From: Dromaius novaehollandiae
Taxonomy: Eukaryota; Chordata; Aves; Casuariiformes; Dromaiidae
Direction: 5' to 3'
Length of the DNA stretch: 64,000 bases
Assembly (NCBI RefSeq): GCF_036370855.1
Contig: NC_088113.1
Coordinates: forward strand, 17,814,501 to 17,878,500
Position numbers and translations under genes: made by a program. The stretch's first letter is position 1. Every line of letters starts with the position of its first letter. Below are positions 22,654 to 34,069 of this stretch, in pieces. The notes below the pieces were generated by a model, which searched no databases, was not told the DNA's origin, and saw only the letters and a program-made list of their open reading frames with translations.

Positions 22654-25600
22654 GTGAGGCGGCGGCGGCCGCGGGGGTCGGGCCTGGGCTCCGCGCGGGG
22701 CCTGCGGCCGCGGAGGGGCGGCGGGGCGCCGCCGTGCCGTGCCGTGAGTCAGCATCTGGGGGCGCCGCTTCCCCGGCGGCCCGCGGTGCGGGCGGGGGGG
22801 CCGCGGCGGCCCGGGGGCCCTCGGTATCGGGGCTCCCCGCGCCGAGGGCTCCAGGCGTTGCTGCCTCCGCCGCGTCTGTCCGCGCCGGGCTCGAGCAGGG
22901 CCGCAGACCGGCGCCGGGGGACGCAGCGCCGCTATTGATGTGTCTTTGTTCCTTTGGTGATCAATAATTGGGCTCTGCGCGGAGGGGGGCGGGGGGGCTC
23001 CCGTGCGGAGCATGTCTGCGCCCGCCCCTGCCTCTTCCCCCCGCGCAGGCTGCTTCGGCGGGGCTTTGCTGCGCGGCCCCCCGCGCGGACGGGGAGCTTT
23101 GTCTCCGGGTCCTCGCCGTCGTCTGGATTCAGTCATTACCTGTGCTGGCAATTCCCATGTTTTCTCAGAAAAAACTGCCCTGTCTTGTCTAGTCTCGAGC
23201 AGGATTCCATTTCTGAGCGCTTTTAGTGCCCAGCTTGGCTGCTCCAGCTCATCCGTACGTGTTTTTCTTTTCTTTCCCTGAGTTTTGTCCTTTTTGTGGT
23301 TCTGGAAAGTTCAATTTGTTCATTGCCTTCAACAAGCCATCGTTCACCCTTCAGGATGGTTCAGAAACCAACATCTTTTGTCTCAAAATTCTGCCTGCTG
23401 GAACTTGAGACCCTGTGGTTTGCTTGATGGTTAGCTATCATAGCACAGCCTATGCTATAGTCCTTATCTGGTGTGATGATGTTTATGTGAGGCTGGGCAC
23501 AAATATTCAAAACCTCTTAGTGTTTATTTTTAAGTGAAAAATGTGAGTTTTTACAAATTCACTTTTTTTCTAGGGAAGTAGCTGTTTGTCTAACCATATA
23601 AGTGGAGCTATATATGTCAGTGTTTCAATCCAAGTAATAGACTGAGGGACTGCAGGAAAAGTGGAATTCCTTTACCGTATGTACAAGATGGTCTTCACCT
23701 TTACTCAACAGAAAGAGATGGTTTCTCACACTGTTCTGGCTTCCACATAGCACTTGCTACTAAAGAGCTTAAGTGGTATGTTTCAAAGGCCTGTGTGATT
23801 AAAATACTTCATGGTGTGAGAAAATGCATGCTTTGTGTAAGATTCTGGCTAGGTCTTGTATGTATGTGCTAGTCTCTTAGTGTTCAGCTTTGAACTGGAA
23901 TTCCTAAAAAAGTTGCTGTTATGATAGACTGGAAAAAAACCCCACAATTTCTCCCCCCCCCGCCCCCCCCCCCGAGGTTAAAGTGCTGTTTTATAAACTT
24001 AACAGTACAAACTTAGCTTTTCATTTTAGCTAAGTGCCCCCAATTTTTCTAAAATTAGGGGACTCTACCAAAATTGTTGCTACTCTGGCATTAATGTCGA
24101 AGTTGCAGCAATGCACTATGAACTACTGATATGCAGTTCACGTTGTATAGATAGCTACTAAGCTGCTGTTAAGTCCAAAATGCTAATGTTTAAGGCTCAG
24201 ACAACTTTAATGCATACTCTGTGTCCTAGTCTCTTGATTTCTACCATTCATGTAGTGCAAAAATAACTTCAGTTGAAAGGGAGCTCAGGAAGTAATCTAG
24301 TTCAGCCTCATACTCAAGGCAGGGCTAATATCAATTGATTTGTATTCTGTTCTTGTTAAATCTGGATACATATACAATAACTTAAACACTGGATAAGATG
24401 ATTCCATGTGCTTGTTAAGTGCTGCAAGAAAGTTGTCTATTTTGTTAGATGTTAAATTACAAACATGAGAGGTTAACACTGGTGAACTTATTTCCCCTAC
24501 TGTAGAAATCCGAAGAGACTAGAGTTTGGGGGCAAGAAATAACTATGTAGGCTCAGCTCTCCAGATGCCTAGTCATTTGGTTACTGCTCTTGACTCTTCT
24601 GTGGTCTAGCTCTTCAGAGTCCTGCATGTGAATACAAACTATGTTATAAAATACTAGCTGCAGTACTTTTTTTTTTTCTCCTCTCCTGTTCATCTGTAAA
24701 CAATAGTCACTGTAACTCTTTGTGGTAGACAGCCCTTTGGACCTCCTCAAAAACTTAAAACTGTACTTTGTGATGTGCCTGAATTCATTAAACACTTCGT
24801 AAGTAGGGGCAGGCATGGTCAAATCCTGTTTTGTCTATAATAAGGACATAGTTTTCAATGCTTTTACTTAGGAAACCCAGGATATTTTGGGACCAACCAA
24901 CTGAGACTGCCTGGAAAGCTTCAGACTTCGCAGATCATGTATTTTTCTATGTGAAACCTGACAGACTGATCCCAAAACACAAAATCCAGTGCTTAGAGAA
25001 GCTGTGCACTGCAAAGCTAGCTGTTTTGTTCTCCAGCGGTCCCTGGGTAACTTTAGTATATACCACTATGAGCTGTATGCTGTAATAATCTAATCTTGCA
25101 CAGGGATGTTGCCTTGGTTCATGTCTAAAAGGCCATAAGCATTGCTTCTAGTTGACTAGGTTACAATTGTAATATGATCAAACAACAGCTGGAGAGCTAA
25201 AATAACTCGGAGGTTGTAAACCCTAGTAACTAATGGAGGACAGTCATTCAAAGGAAGTGACTGACAGCTTGTCCTTGCACCAGTTATGATTCTCTTCCAG
25301 TTAGGTATAAGCCAAGATGCTAAACAGCATCAGTGAGATGGGAAGAGAGTTTGGCAATGATCTGCTGTACCCCGAGCTTATTCCTCCTTGTGAGCGCGCT
25401 GCACTTTCAACAGGAGGTGAAACTGGAATGCACCTTGCAGCACTAAACTCTTTTGGGGGAGAAAAGGAATGCCTGGATGCAGCTTCACATCTCTAAGAAC
25501 AGGACTTCTGATGAGTAGGCCTGTCCACAACCCCCATCACTTGTAATAAGTTATTGTCATTGTAGTATACCAGGGATGCTCACACTGGTTTTGAGTTGAT

Positions 25601-28600
25601 CCACTGTTTGCTACCCCCCCCCTTTTTTTTTTTCTAAGGGTGCTATAGTGCCTCCCTGTCCTATATAATCTCTGTGGCAGAGCTGTCTGCAGTTATCTTT
25701 CCAGCTGTGTATTGGGAGTAGCAGCTGGCTGGCATGTGAATGTAGACTGTGACATAGCATGCCCTTGTGCAAGGGTGTTTGGGGTGTTTAGGACGTAATT
25801 GGTAAAGGTACTTCAGGCCTCTTGGCATGTCTATATTGAAAGGTCAAGTATTTCTGTGGTAACCTGTCGGAAGCAATTGCTGCAACTCCAATATGGAATT
25901 CTTCCATTACCAGAAAGCATAGTTTAATCTAATCTGTGCTGATGCTTATCCAAATTTGCAAAGCTTCAAGAAAACAGAAAACTAGACTAGTAGTTGGTGA
26001 ACTTCTGTAACTTGTGACTGAAAATCTCTATATGTGTACATCATGCTTATTCTCTAGTCCATTTCAAGCTTTCATACCTCAGTGTCGAAGTGTGACTATG
26101 CTGCCTGTTTTCCTCCCTGCACTAACACTCCAGTAAGTCTGACTCTGACCCCTTACTTCCTATTTAGTGGCTCAAACTTATGCTCTTCCCTGGTAGCCGC
26201 ACAGGCAATTTTTTCTTTCACTCTGTGTAGCATTGTTCTGGTTAGTACCTGCACAAGTGTTCTGGTATCTGGGACTCTACAAAGCCTCAGTAGGTACTGA
26301 GGTTTTAGTTTTGTCACTGAAGATTGCTTTGTAGTCAGTGGCTATTGATCGTAAAACCAGTGGCATGGAGCTTTGAGAGTGGAGATAGAAATAGAATTTC
26401 AATAGGGAGCTTTTGTCATTAACAAAACTTTACTGTTGTCTGTATAATAAGCATCTGAAACCAAAGGTGAGGATTTGGGCTATAAAGCCTGTTAAGAATT
26501 GTTCCCTGCTGCTTCAGGGGCATCTTCTGCCCTCTGCTGCAGTGGCAGTTGTCTTGAGCTGAATGCCTGTATGGGCGAGGGGCTGGGAAGAGAAGGGGAA
26601 TGTGACAGTATAGCGCTGTGGGGGAAGTCCTTAGTTTTGGAGAAGGCTTCCTCACTCCACATGGTCTGTAGTCTGCACCTTCATGGCTTGATGTAAACAA
26701 ATCTGTTTATACAGGCTGCTGGAAAAAGTCGGCATTTGAGGGAACAGATGTGTGGGATAAGGGGAATCAGGGTTCTGGAAGTGACCTACTTTTTTATTAT
26801 TTTTGGCAAGTATTGTAGCAATGCTACTTAATTGCCTAAATCTTAACTGATGAATACCGTGCTGCAAAGATACTAGACTAATACTAATCTTTCTAATGCT
26901 GAAGTGCGATCCTTTGGTACTGAAGACCGGCCCACAGACAGACCTGCTCCTCCAAGAGAAGAAATCTATGAATACATCATTTTCCGGGGAAGTGACATCA
27001 AAGACATCACTGTATGTGAACCTCCAAAAGCTCAACATACTCTGCCACAAGATCCTGCCATTGTTCAAGTAAGTTAGCTGAAGCATTGGTAGAAAACTCT
27101 GATAAAACACTGGCAATGAAAGGTTGGATTTTAGTGCAAACTTACAAAAACGAAGGCCAGGAATTTTCAGATGAAGTGTTTGAAACATACCAGAAACGAA
27201 GGCCAGTTAATTGTGTCCAGGAATTTTCAGATGATGTGTTTGAAGCATACCAAATTTCATTTTAATATTTTAAAATATCATCAGCATTAAAGACTTCAGT
27301 CACTGTCTAGTTTAGCTAAGAACGCAGGAAAATCATAGAGGTAAACTAACACTTCTCAGTGTTTAAGCTTTAATAATGCTGTACTTGAAGTAGAGAATCA
27401 CTGCCAAAGCAAGTTGACTTCTGGGCACTGTGAATGTACTTTGTCTTGTTACAGTCTTCGCTGGGCTCTGCCTCTACATCATCCTTTCAGCCACATGTGC
27501 CTTACAGCCCATTTAGAGGTATGCCACCTTACAGCCAGCTTGCTGCCAGCTCTTTGCTTAGCCAGCAATATGCAGCTTCGTTAGGTTTAGGTAAGTAAAA
27601 ACTTTACTTACTAGAATTAAAGGTATGGTCCTTGTATGCAGCTGCTGTGAAATCAACTTACAGCATCTCTTACAGAATTCCAAGTGTCAGGCTGTAACAA
27701 ACAGCAAAAATAAGTAGTTAAGATGATCTGATTGCAGGGAGACCCATCTTTTTTACACACACACACACACACACACCCCTTAAATAGTTAAAGGATCTTT
27801 CTGAAAGTAATGTAAATATTTAACAGTTGAGGACAGTTCACTTCTAGTCTAACATACCTTACATATACTGTATGTGTGTAAAGAGAACCTACATTCCCAG
27901 AGAGGACTGTAAATAAGCTGCTCTAATGCTGTTCTAGAGGTTCTTGTATCTCTTTCCAAGTCCTTCAGATGTTTCACTACCTCATATCTTATCCATATAT
28001 CTTTTTTGCTTTCTCTTCTTCCCTCTATCTCTTTAGAGAAATTGGTAAGCCCTCCAGCATCAGCAGCTGCTTCCAGCCCTAGTTCTTCTCCGTCTCCACA
28101 ACCTGTTTCAGAGCCTGACATGTCTTCAGAGCCCCATCAGCTCTCTTCCAAGGGTAACAGCAGTTTGAGGACTCCAAATATTTGGAAGAACTGCATGGCA
28201 CTTGCACACATTCTGTTTTTGTTAACCCCTCCTAGAATGATAGTACTTACATGGGTAATGCTGGTAGAACTAGTGTGTTCTTGGCTATTGCTGCTGTTCA
28301 TTATGTGAAATATTACTTCTTCCTGCTCTAGAAGTATTGATTAGAGAGGCAGGAGAAAGAAAAGTACAGGTCAGTTGATCCTCTACTGTAAGTATCAGAG
28401 TGCTGAGGTCTAGGGATGCTAGTGTGCTGCATCCTATCAAGAAATACTTGCCAGCTTAGGACTGAGCAGCCTTTCCTAGAAAGGCAAGCATGCTGTTTAA
28501 ATAGTGGGCAGCCTTGCTGTTAAAGACATAGGTCAGTAGAAAAATTGGGAGTATTGCTGTAATTGAGGAAACTTTAGGGTGCATGATGGGGCAGTGTACC

Positions 28601-31600
28601 TTGTTGAGACTCACAGTTAGTAAAGCATGACTAACAACTCAGTGAGCAATTCCAGAGTGCAGAGCTGTGGTGAACTAGGATAACACAGTTCTGGGTGTTT
28701 GCTTCTATGCTTCAAGAAAAACAAAAATAAAACACTTTTAAAGGAGGTTGAGTAGAGGTACTAGACTGACCATCTTCAGGGCAGAGAGACCAGGTGCAGC
28801 CTGCATTTAAACATGGTAATTAGTTCCACCTGTTTTTAACTTTAGCATGTATGCTTGTGTTGGCATGAAATTATTTTACTTTCTTGTTTTGGCCATCAGC
28901 CTATAATTACTTTTTCAATGTTCTGGCTAAGTTTTGGAACTCTCATGTTAAACTTTCACAGCAGCTTTGTCCTACTGAATAATCCTTAGGCTGTGTCTGT
29001 CATCTTTGCAAGTTTTCCAGGTGTATGTAACTGGGAACCTGCATGATGTTACCTCCTGAGTATATCTAATGTGGACTTAAGTCATCCAAAGTGTCAGTGG
29101 CTTGGTTTGTGTGTACTCTAAAGCTTTTCACTTTTCTTGCTCTTAAACTGTATTCAGTTAAAAAATGCTTGGAAGCAAACTTTATGCGTAACTACATGTC
29201 TGTAGTAATCCAAAGCTTCTAATTAAATGCAGAATGCAGTATTTCTTCTGAGTACTGAAGACTGTCACTTTATTATATAATTGGTGTAAGGTATACCAAA
29301 CCATGAAAAGTATTTACATGTTTTGTAGTGTGAATAAATAAGCCTGGATGGAAGAGCTACAGAAGTCTTGGGTAACACTTTGGCCTTGACCAAGAAGGAA
29401 TTTAAAAGGGTAACTTTGAGATCCTGGTCTGGTTTCAGGTTTTATTTGTTTGAAAGCTAGCAATAAGCAATGACAGTACTTCAAATAGTTGAAGAGCTTC
29501 TGAAGATGGCTTACAAAATGAGATATAGTTGAGGCTATTAAGCCTCTGCAGCATTTTTTTTTTTTCTGACAAAGCGGGTGAGCTTTCTTTGAGCGATTTC
29601 AAAATGGTAATTTTTTCCTTTTGGATTTAAGGTATCATGTAAAGTAAAATCCTGCATAACCAAGGATACACAAAGAAATTGGATTACAGTATAATAAACT
29701 TTCTATTAAGAGACCGCCTTGGCTTGCATATCTACTATGTGTCTAACTTGGTTTAAGAAATAAATGGGTGGATTTGCTGATTTAAGGCACTGGATTTGAG
29801 AGCCAAGAAGACTTGTATGGCAGTAGTGCTTTACGCTAGTGTTTATGCCACTTAGAAATAGTGTATAATGACACACTGAAGTTTTTGAATAATTCCTGAA
29901 AGAAAAGATTTATCCATAGAAGTGGATAGGGTGAGTAGTGTTGGCATGCTTTCTGAAATGCACTTTGTTGTTGGAATTTTTGCAGGTGCTGGCTTTCCTT
30001 CTGTTCACCCTGTCCGCAAAAGCCCCATGGTAGAGCAGGCTGTTCAGACCGGCCCAGTTGATAACGTGAATTCACAAAAGCCACCTCCTGTGAAAGTAGC
30101 TCCAGGGGTTCAGCGCAACGGACGGCAGGTTCCACAGAGCAACAGTAAGACAAATGGTATGTATGTGCCACTTAATCTTGAAAGTGCCATTTTGAGTTGT
30201 CCTTCCACATTGCATACTAAGGAAAGTGCCATTTAGAAGCATCCTTCCAAGTTGCATAATAAGGAAAGACTAAACTATTCCAGTTTTGTTCTTGTGCTCC
30301 TTTATTAAGTTTCTTTTTCTTGTTTAAGGTTCTGTAGATACAGTTCCAGCAACACCTGTGCAAACCCAAGGACAGGTGAATGATGAAAATAGAAGACCTC
30401 AAAGGAGGAGATCAGGTAGGTTTACCTGACACTAAGCATTTGCTTTAGCTTATAAAAGCAAATATGTTAACTCCAGTGAAGGATTTTGGACAGAATATTA
30501 TGGGAGCAAAACAAGGCTTGATAAGGCTTTGGGCATTCAGAAGTGCTTCCCTGACAAGATAAGTTCTGGAACCTTGGAAGTTTAGAGCCTTCCAGGGACA
30601 GAATTCTGGTGTTGGTGTGTCCATTCCCCCCCTGCCCCTGGAAACCTGAAGGTATATTATAAAAACTGATGCTGTGAGTTGGCAGCAACAACTAGGTTTC
30701 TGTGAAGCCCAAAGTATTTTTACTGGGAAGGGCAGCCTGATTAAGAATTTCCAGAGCTGTGGCTAACAGTAGCTTACAAATGAGAGGGACTATGGAGCCC
30801 TTGGTTCAATAGAACAGTTTTTATCTGATTGAGACTGCCTGCTGGTAAGCAAAAGAAAGTGAAATGAACGTCAGATCTAAAGAGAGATTCTTGCCCAAGA
30901 GAAATGAGAAGGCAGGAAGGAAAACCTGAGACTCAAGTTTTCAAATCAATTTGCCTGAAGGCAACACTGTACAAGGGGGTTACAGCTTTTCCAAGGAAAA
31001 ATTCAATAGTTTCTCAGTTGGGAACTGAGAAATGCTGTGAAGACTATACAAAGTACAAGCCTCTTCATGGCTGTGTAAGTCTTGGGTGATTTTTCTGAAA
31101 CCAGTGGTCCTGTTCCTCCCCACTGTCATGGCAGGTGTGCAGAGTAAGTACAGTAAGATGCTTGCAAATGCATAGCAAATAGAATTGATAGTTCTCCCCT
31201 TCCCCCAGTTTTACTTTATATAGTATTGTTTTGATTTCCTCTCCTCACACTGAAAGGAAGGTTGGGAATAATCTGTCTTATTATTAAGACTAACATCCTG
31301 GAATGCTTTTCAGAAAGTTAAAGTATTGCTGTAATGTGTTTTCTACAGCCAAGTTCAGAAGTTACTTTCAAAGAGGTGTGGCCTAACCACAGGACTGGAA
31401 GCCAGAAACTCCTGAGTTCTAATCCTGGTTTCCTCTGGTCTTGAGCAAGTCATTTAACCTCCCTGCGCGTTACCAAGTGTTTAAACTCTCCTGCTTTCAG
31501 GAAACAGGAGAACCAGAAATCGTTCTAGAGGACAAAACAGACCAACTACTGTAAAGGAAAATACAATAAAATTTGAAGGTGACTTTGACTTTGAAAGTGC

Positions 31601-33252
31601 AAATGCACAATTCAACAGAGAGGAGCTTGATAAAGAATTCAAGAAGAAACTGAACTTTAAAGGTTTGTGGCTTCATTAAATATAAATTGCTGAGCTAGTA
31701 GTAAACTGCATAGAGAAACTCATTCTGAGAAATTGCATGATTACATGTGGCAGCAACTCAAATGTTGTCTGAGGGAGCAAGAAAACAGATGGCTCTTCAG
31801 TATGCATCAAGGAAGTGTAATACATTTTATTATCTTCAGATGACAAAGCAGAGACAGGGGAAGAAAAAGGGGACCCTGGAGTGGCAACTCAAAACAATGA
31901 TGGTAATGCAGAGGAGGACCTTCTGGGACCCAACTGCTATTATGATAAATCTAAGTCTTTCTTTGACAACATCTCTTCAGAACTGAAATCTAGGTAAATA
32001 TCTTTGAAAAGCTTGGGTTTTTTGCCTCTTCATCTCATCAGAATAGTTTGGACTGTGGTATGCAAACTTAGGCCTAGAATTCCAGACATAATTCATGGAA
32101 TGTGGTTTAATTCTTTAAAACTCTTAGTGTGAGACAATTGGCAAAACAGTCTTTAAAAGGGAGGACTGCCATACATTTGATGGCTCACTAGTCATATCAC
32201 TAAGCTTCATGCAGTGAGATGAACAAAAAGGTTTCAGCTGATTCTGATCCACCGTGCCTAAACTATGATACAAGAATTTCCGACCGTCTCTTCTAGTACT
32301 GACTTTGCACCCATCTGACTTGGAAAAACATCTTATCTGATTCGTGGGAGGAGGCAAACAGGGTCATGCTGTGCTGAAGATGGTGCAGCTATGCAGCTTG
32401 TAGACTGGAGCAAGCTGAGTCTGGGTGGGAAGGAGCTCATGTCTCCCCGTAGAAATGCATTAAATACTGGGAACATTAATCTTGCCTTTTTTTAATAATC
32501 TGCTGTTGCTGACACTAGTGTTACCAACCACATAGTGAAGTTAGGCTTCCCTTCCGTGTCAGTATGTAAAACTCCCTTGGTGATTTTTCTGCTTCCCTTT
32601 AACAAAGCTTTCTTCCGAGTGCTTACCGTAAGGCATCCAGGGTTATGCAGGAAGGAGGAAACTGGTGCTGTGGAGCTAGTTCAGTAGGTGTCTGCTGAAT
32701 ATCAGTTGTTACAAGACTTCCTGGGAAGCCTTCTGGAAAGGCTTCACTAGAATTGTGACTTTTTTTTCCTCCAAGAAAAAACACTGGGGTTTGAATTGCT
32801 AGTGAAGCCCTGTTCAGCCCTTCTCAAGGCCCATTTTAGGCCCATCTTTAGTTTTCTGGTCTGAAAAAGAAGCTTGTGAAAGTCAAGAGCTGTCACTTTG
32901 AAACCCATGCTTACCACAGGGATTGAGTTAGTGATTGTGCCTCCACTGCAGCTAGTTCTTGATGCAGTCTTTTAAAAAATGAAAGTGTTTTAATTCAACA
33001 AAATAGGGTGTTTGAGGCTTCCTGGTGAATGAATTAGAGGCTGTTTAATGTTTGTTTAATCTGAATGTAGTATTGTTCAGTTCTAGGCGCACGACGTGGG
33101 CTGAAGAAAGGAAGCTCAATACAGAGACGTTTGGAGTGTCTGGACGGTTCCTTCGTGGCCGCAGCTTTCGCGGTGGATTTCGAGGTGGAAGGGGTAGTGG
33201 GGCAGCAAGGAGAAACCAAACCACTCACAGAGCTGGTACTGGCAGAGTGTAA
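22533..33252 (+). CDS. LSM14B: LSM14B, LSm14/RAP55-family RNA granule protein (complete)
   Basis: LSM14B is a cytoplasmic RNP protein of the RAP55/Scd6 family that binds mRNA and acts in translational repression and P-bodies. Coding join: 22533..22653, 26905..27068, 27455..27590, [cassette 28037..28153], 29986..30156, 30329..30415, 31501..31662, 31840..31993, 33081..33252. This gives 388 aa without and 427 aa with the cassette; human is about 385. The N-terminal LSm domain is [20 protein letters not shown] through [19 protein letters not shown] (residues about 1-80). A DFDF motif ([14 protein letters not shown]) lies near residue 250, the FFD box ([11 protein letters not shown]) near 325, the TFG box ([10 protein letters not shown]) near 345, and a C-terminal RGG stretch (RGGFRGGRG) follows. 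It ends RAGTGRV. LSM14A is excluded by the middle region ([15 protein letters not shown]) and the C-terminus. Confidence 0.96.
22654..26904 (+). other. LSM14B intron 1
   Basis: The first part is the tail of the CpG island, the rest AT-rich. It contains a C-tract (23952-23973), a C/T homopolymer junction (25614-25632) and a CR1 LINE tail (24262-24350). No additional exon was supported. Confidence 0.75.
24262..24350 (-). mobile_element. CR1 LINE 3' fragment
   Basis: The plus sequence GAAAGGGAGCTCAGGAAGT, then AATCTAGTTCAGCCTC and a CAAGGCAGGGC-like stretch, resembles the 3' region of avian CR1 elements (AGGTCATCTAGTCCAACCTC type) read on the minus strand. It is heavily diverged and 5'-truncated, as is typical of CR1. 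Confidence 0.7.
26905..27068 (+). CDS. LSM14B: LSM14B exon 2
   Basis: Completes the LSm domain ([10 protein letters not shown] to PQDPAIVQ). The acceptor is an unusual GCTGAAG with a weak pyrimidine tract but three CTAAT-type branch-point candidates just upstream. Donor GTAAGT, phase 0 end. Confidence 0.94.
27148..27252. repeat. Imperfect tandem duplication in LSM14B intron 2, 60-bp period
   Basis: GGAATTTTCAGATGAAGTGT, with its continuation to CATACCA, at about 27157-27192 recurs at 27217-27252 with two substitutions. AAACGAAGGCCAG also recurs at 27148 and 27194. The second unit carries a short extra segment (TTAATTGTGT). Confidence 0.85.
27455..27590 (+). CDS. LSM14B: LSM14B exon 3
   Basis: Encodes [20 protein letters not shown] to [10 protein letters not shown], between TTGTTACAG and GTAAGT. 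Ends phase 1. Confidence 0.95.
27754..27777. repeat. (AC)n microsatellite in LSM14B intron 3
   Basis: About eleven to twelve uninterrupted AC units, preceded by TTTTT and followed by CCCTT. Confidence 0.9.
28037..28153 (+). CDS. LSM14B: LSM14B probable cassette exon
   Basis: A strong acceptor (TCTTCCCTCTATCTCTTTAG) and a donor (AAGG then GTAACA) enclose 117 nt. Both ends are phase 1, so inclusion keeps frame. It would insert 39 residues after [18 protein letters not shown], a Ser/Pro-rich middle, then [11 protein letters not shown]. The protein reads through cleanly with or without it, and human LSM14B as I remember it joins exon 3 straight to AGFPS, so this is called alternative. Confidence 0.7.
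28154..29985 (+). other. LSM14B intron downstream of the cassette exon
   Basis: About 1.8 kb of ordinary AT-rich intron with a T-run near 29556-29566. No exon, RNA gene or clear transposon seen. Confidence 0.7.
29986..30156 (+). CDS. LSM14B: LSM14B exon 5
   Basis: Encodes [20 protein letters not shown] to QSNSKTN between TTTTTGCAG and GTATGT, phase 1 at both ends. The [11 protein letters not shown] motif is shared across the LSM14 family. Confidence 0.94.
30181..30264. repeat. Tandem duplication 24 bp after an LSM14B donor, 42-bp period
   Basis: Two adjacent 42-bp units (30181-30222 and 30223-30264), each starting AAAGTGCCATTT and ending TAAGG, with about eight differences. They lie in the short (172-bp) intron after exon 5 and make up half of it. 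Confidence 0.85.
30329..30415 (+). CDS. LSM14B: LSM14B exon 6
   Basis: Encodes [20 protein letters not shown] to PQRRRSG between CTTGTTTAAG and GTAGGT, phase 1 at both ends. Confidence 0.93.
31388..31475 (+). mobile_element. MIR-type SINE remnant in LSM14B intron
   Basis: CTGAGTTCTAATCCTGGTTT, then CTTGAGCAAGTCATTTAACC and TCCCTG match the order of the MIR SINE core (a GTTCTAATCC-like stretch, then GGGCAAGTCACTTAACCTC). Plus orientation, moderately diverged, both ends missing. Confidence 0.7.
31501..31662 (+). CDS. LSM14B: LSM14B exon 7, DFDF motif
   Basis: Encodes [20 protein letters not shown], then the FDF-type helicase-binding motif [20 protein letters not shown] and FKKKLNFK. Acceptor CTGCTTTCAG, donor GTTTGT. 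Confidence 0.95.
31840..31993 (+). CDS. LSM14B: LSM14B exon 8, FFD box
   Basis: Encodes [14 protein letters not shown], then [20 protein letters not shown] and ISSELKS, ending phase 2 before GTAAAT. FFD boxes contact EDC4/DDX6-type partners in this family. Confidence 0.95.
33081..33252 (+). CDS. LSM14B: LSM14B last coding exon, TFG box and RGG tail
   Basis: Opens after TATTGTTCAG with [19 protein letters not shown] (TFG box), continues [18 protein letters not shown] and stops TAA at 33250-33252. An apparent GC-type donor (AG then GCAAGT) sits 8 nt after the stop. Confidence 0.95.
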
Positions 33253-34063
33253 CTTCAGAGGCAAGTGTGTGTGGTGGGGGGGGGGATAGCAGGAACAAAT
33301 ACTGTCTCAGAACTGAGCTAGGTCTGTCTCTTGTTGCCTGAACTGTCTCTGTGCAACCCATTTTGCTTTCTAATGTCATGAATACATCCAAAATTGTTCC
33401 TTACTGTATCTGGTGTATCTTTCCAAGTGATAAAAGGAAATATGAGGAGTTTAAAATGCTTCACCTTTGTTCTGTTGATTTCTGGAGCTAGCCTTCTGCC
33501 TGCTTCAGAAAGCAACAGCTGCTTATTTCAGCTGCAGTAATGTAATGTTGAGGCTTTCTAGCTAAGCATTTCAGAGTTGATAGAAGGTTAAAAAATTCAT
33601 TGCTTTATTCTTGTTGGGGAAGGGTCCCCTTGGTATCAAATCTAAATCTGCCTTTTTCCTGAATAGGTTCTAACATTTCTCCTGAGAAGATGAAACTGTA
33701 CATAGAAAGAAAATGACCAACTGCTGCACTAATGTGGGAAAAGCGGTTCATATTGTTTACTGTCTCAGCTCAAATGACAGAACTTCATGTACTACTGCTT
33801 CTATTCTGGACTTATTTTGGACCAGCAACTAACAGCTGGAGTATTCTTTGGAAGAGGGAATGTGTTCAGGGGTACCTTCTTCAGGGTGGCTTTAATTTTT
33901 GTTTGGGGTTTTTTGTTTTTTTAAGTGCAGACTAACTTGCAACATGGTTCTTCTTTCCGGGTCTCTCAAAGGCTGCTATAGTCTAAGCTTAAAGTCAGAC
34001 TCCTTTTCTGTACCCTGAAGAAGATAATCATGCTATTTTAACATGGAACCAAAGCTCACTTGA

Positions 34064-34069
34064 AATAAA
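34064..34069 (+). terminator. LSM14B proximal poly(A) signal
   Basis: AATAAA in the context CACTTGAAATAAACCAGC, about 810 bp after the stop on the genome. Confidence 0.5.

Larger units (their letters stand above)
21715..23120. promoter_or_regulatory. CpG island over the LSM14B promoter and first exon
   Basis: CpG-dense, GC-rich block that begins abruptly near 21715 and fades into LSM14B intron 1 near 23120. It contains overlapping GC boxes (22158-22180), two CACGTG elements, a TATA box and the LSM14B start. Confidence 0.85.

Noticed and set aside
22573-23151. 192-codon antisense frame over LSM14B exon 1
   Set aside because: Antisense shadow of a coding exon plus CpG-island sequence.
26652-27188. 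178-codon antisense frame over LSM14B exon 2
   Set aside because: Antisense to a confirmed exon, with no splice or promoter evidence of its own.
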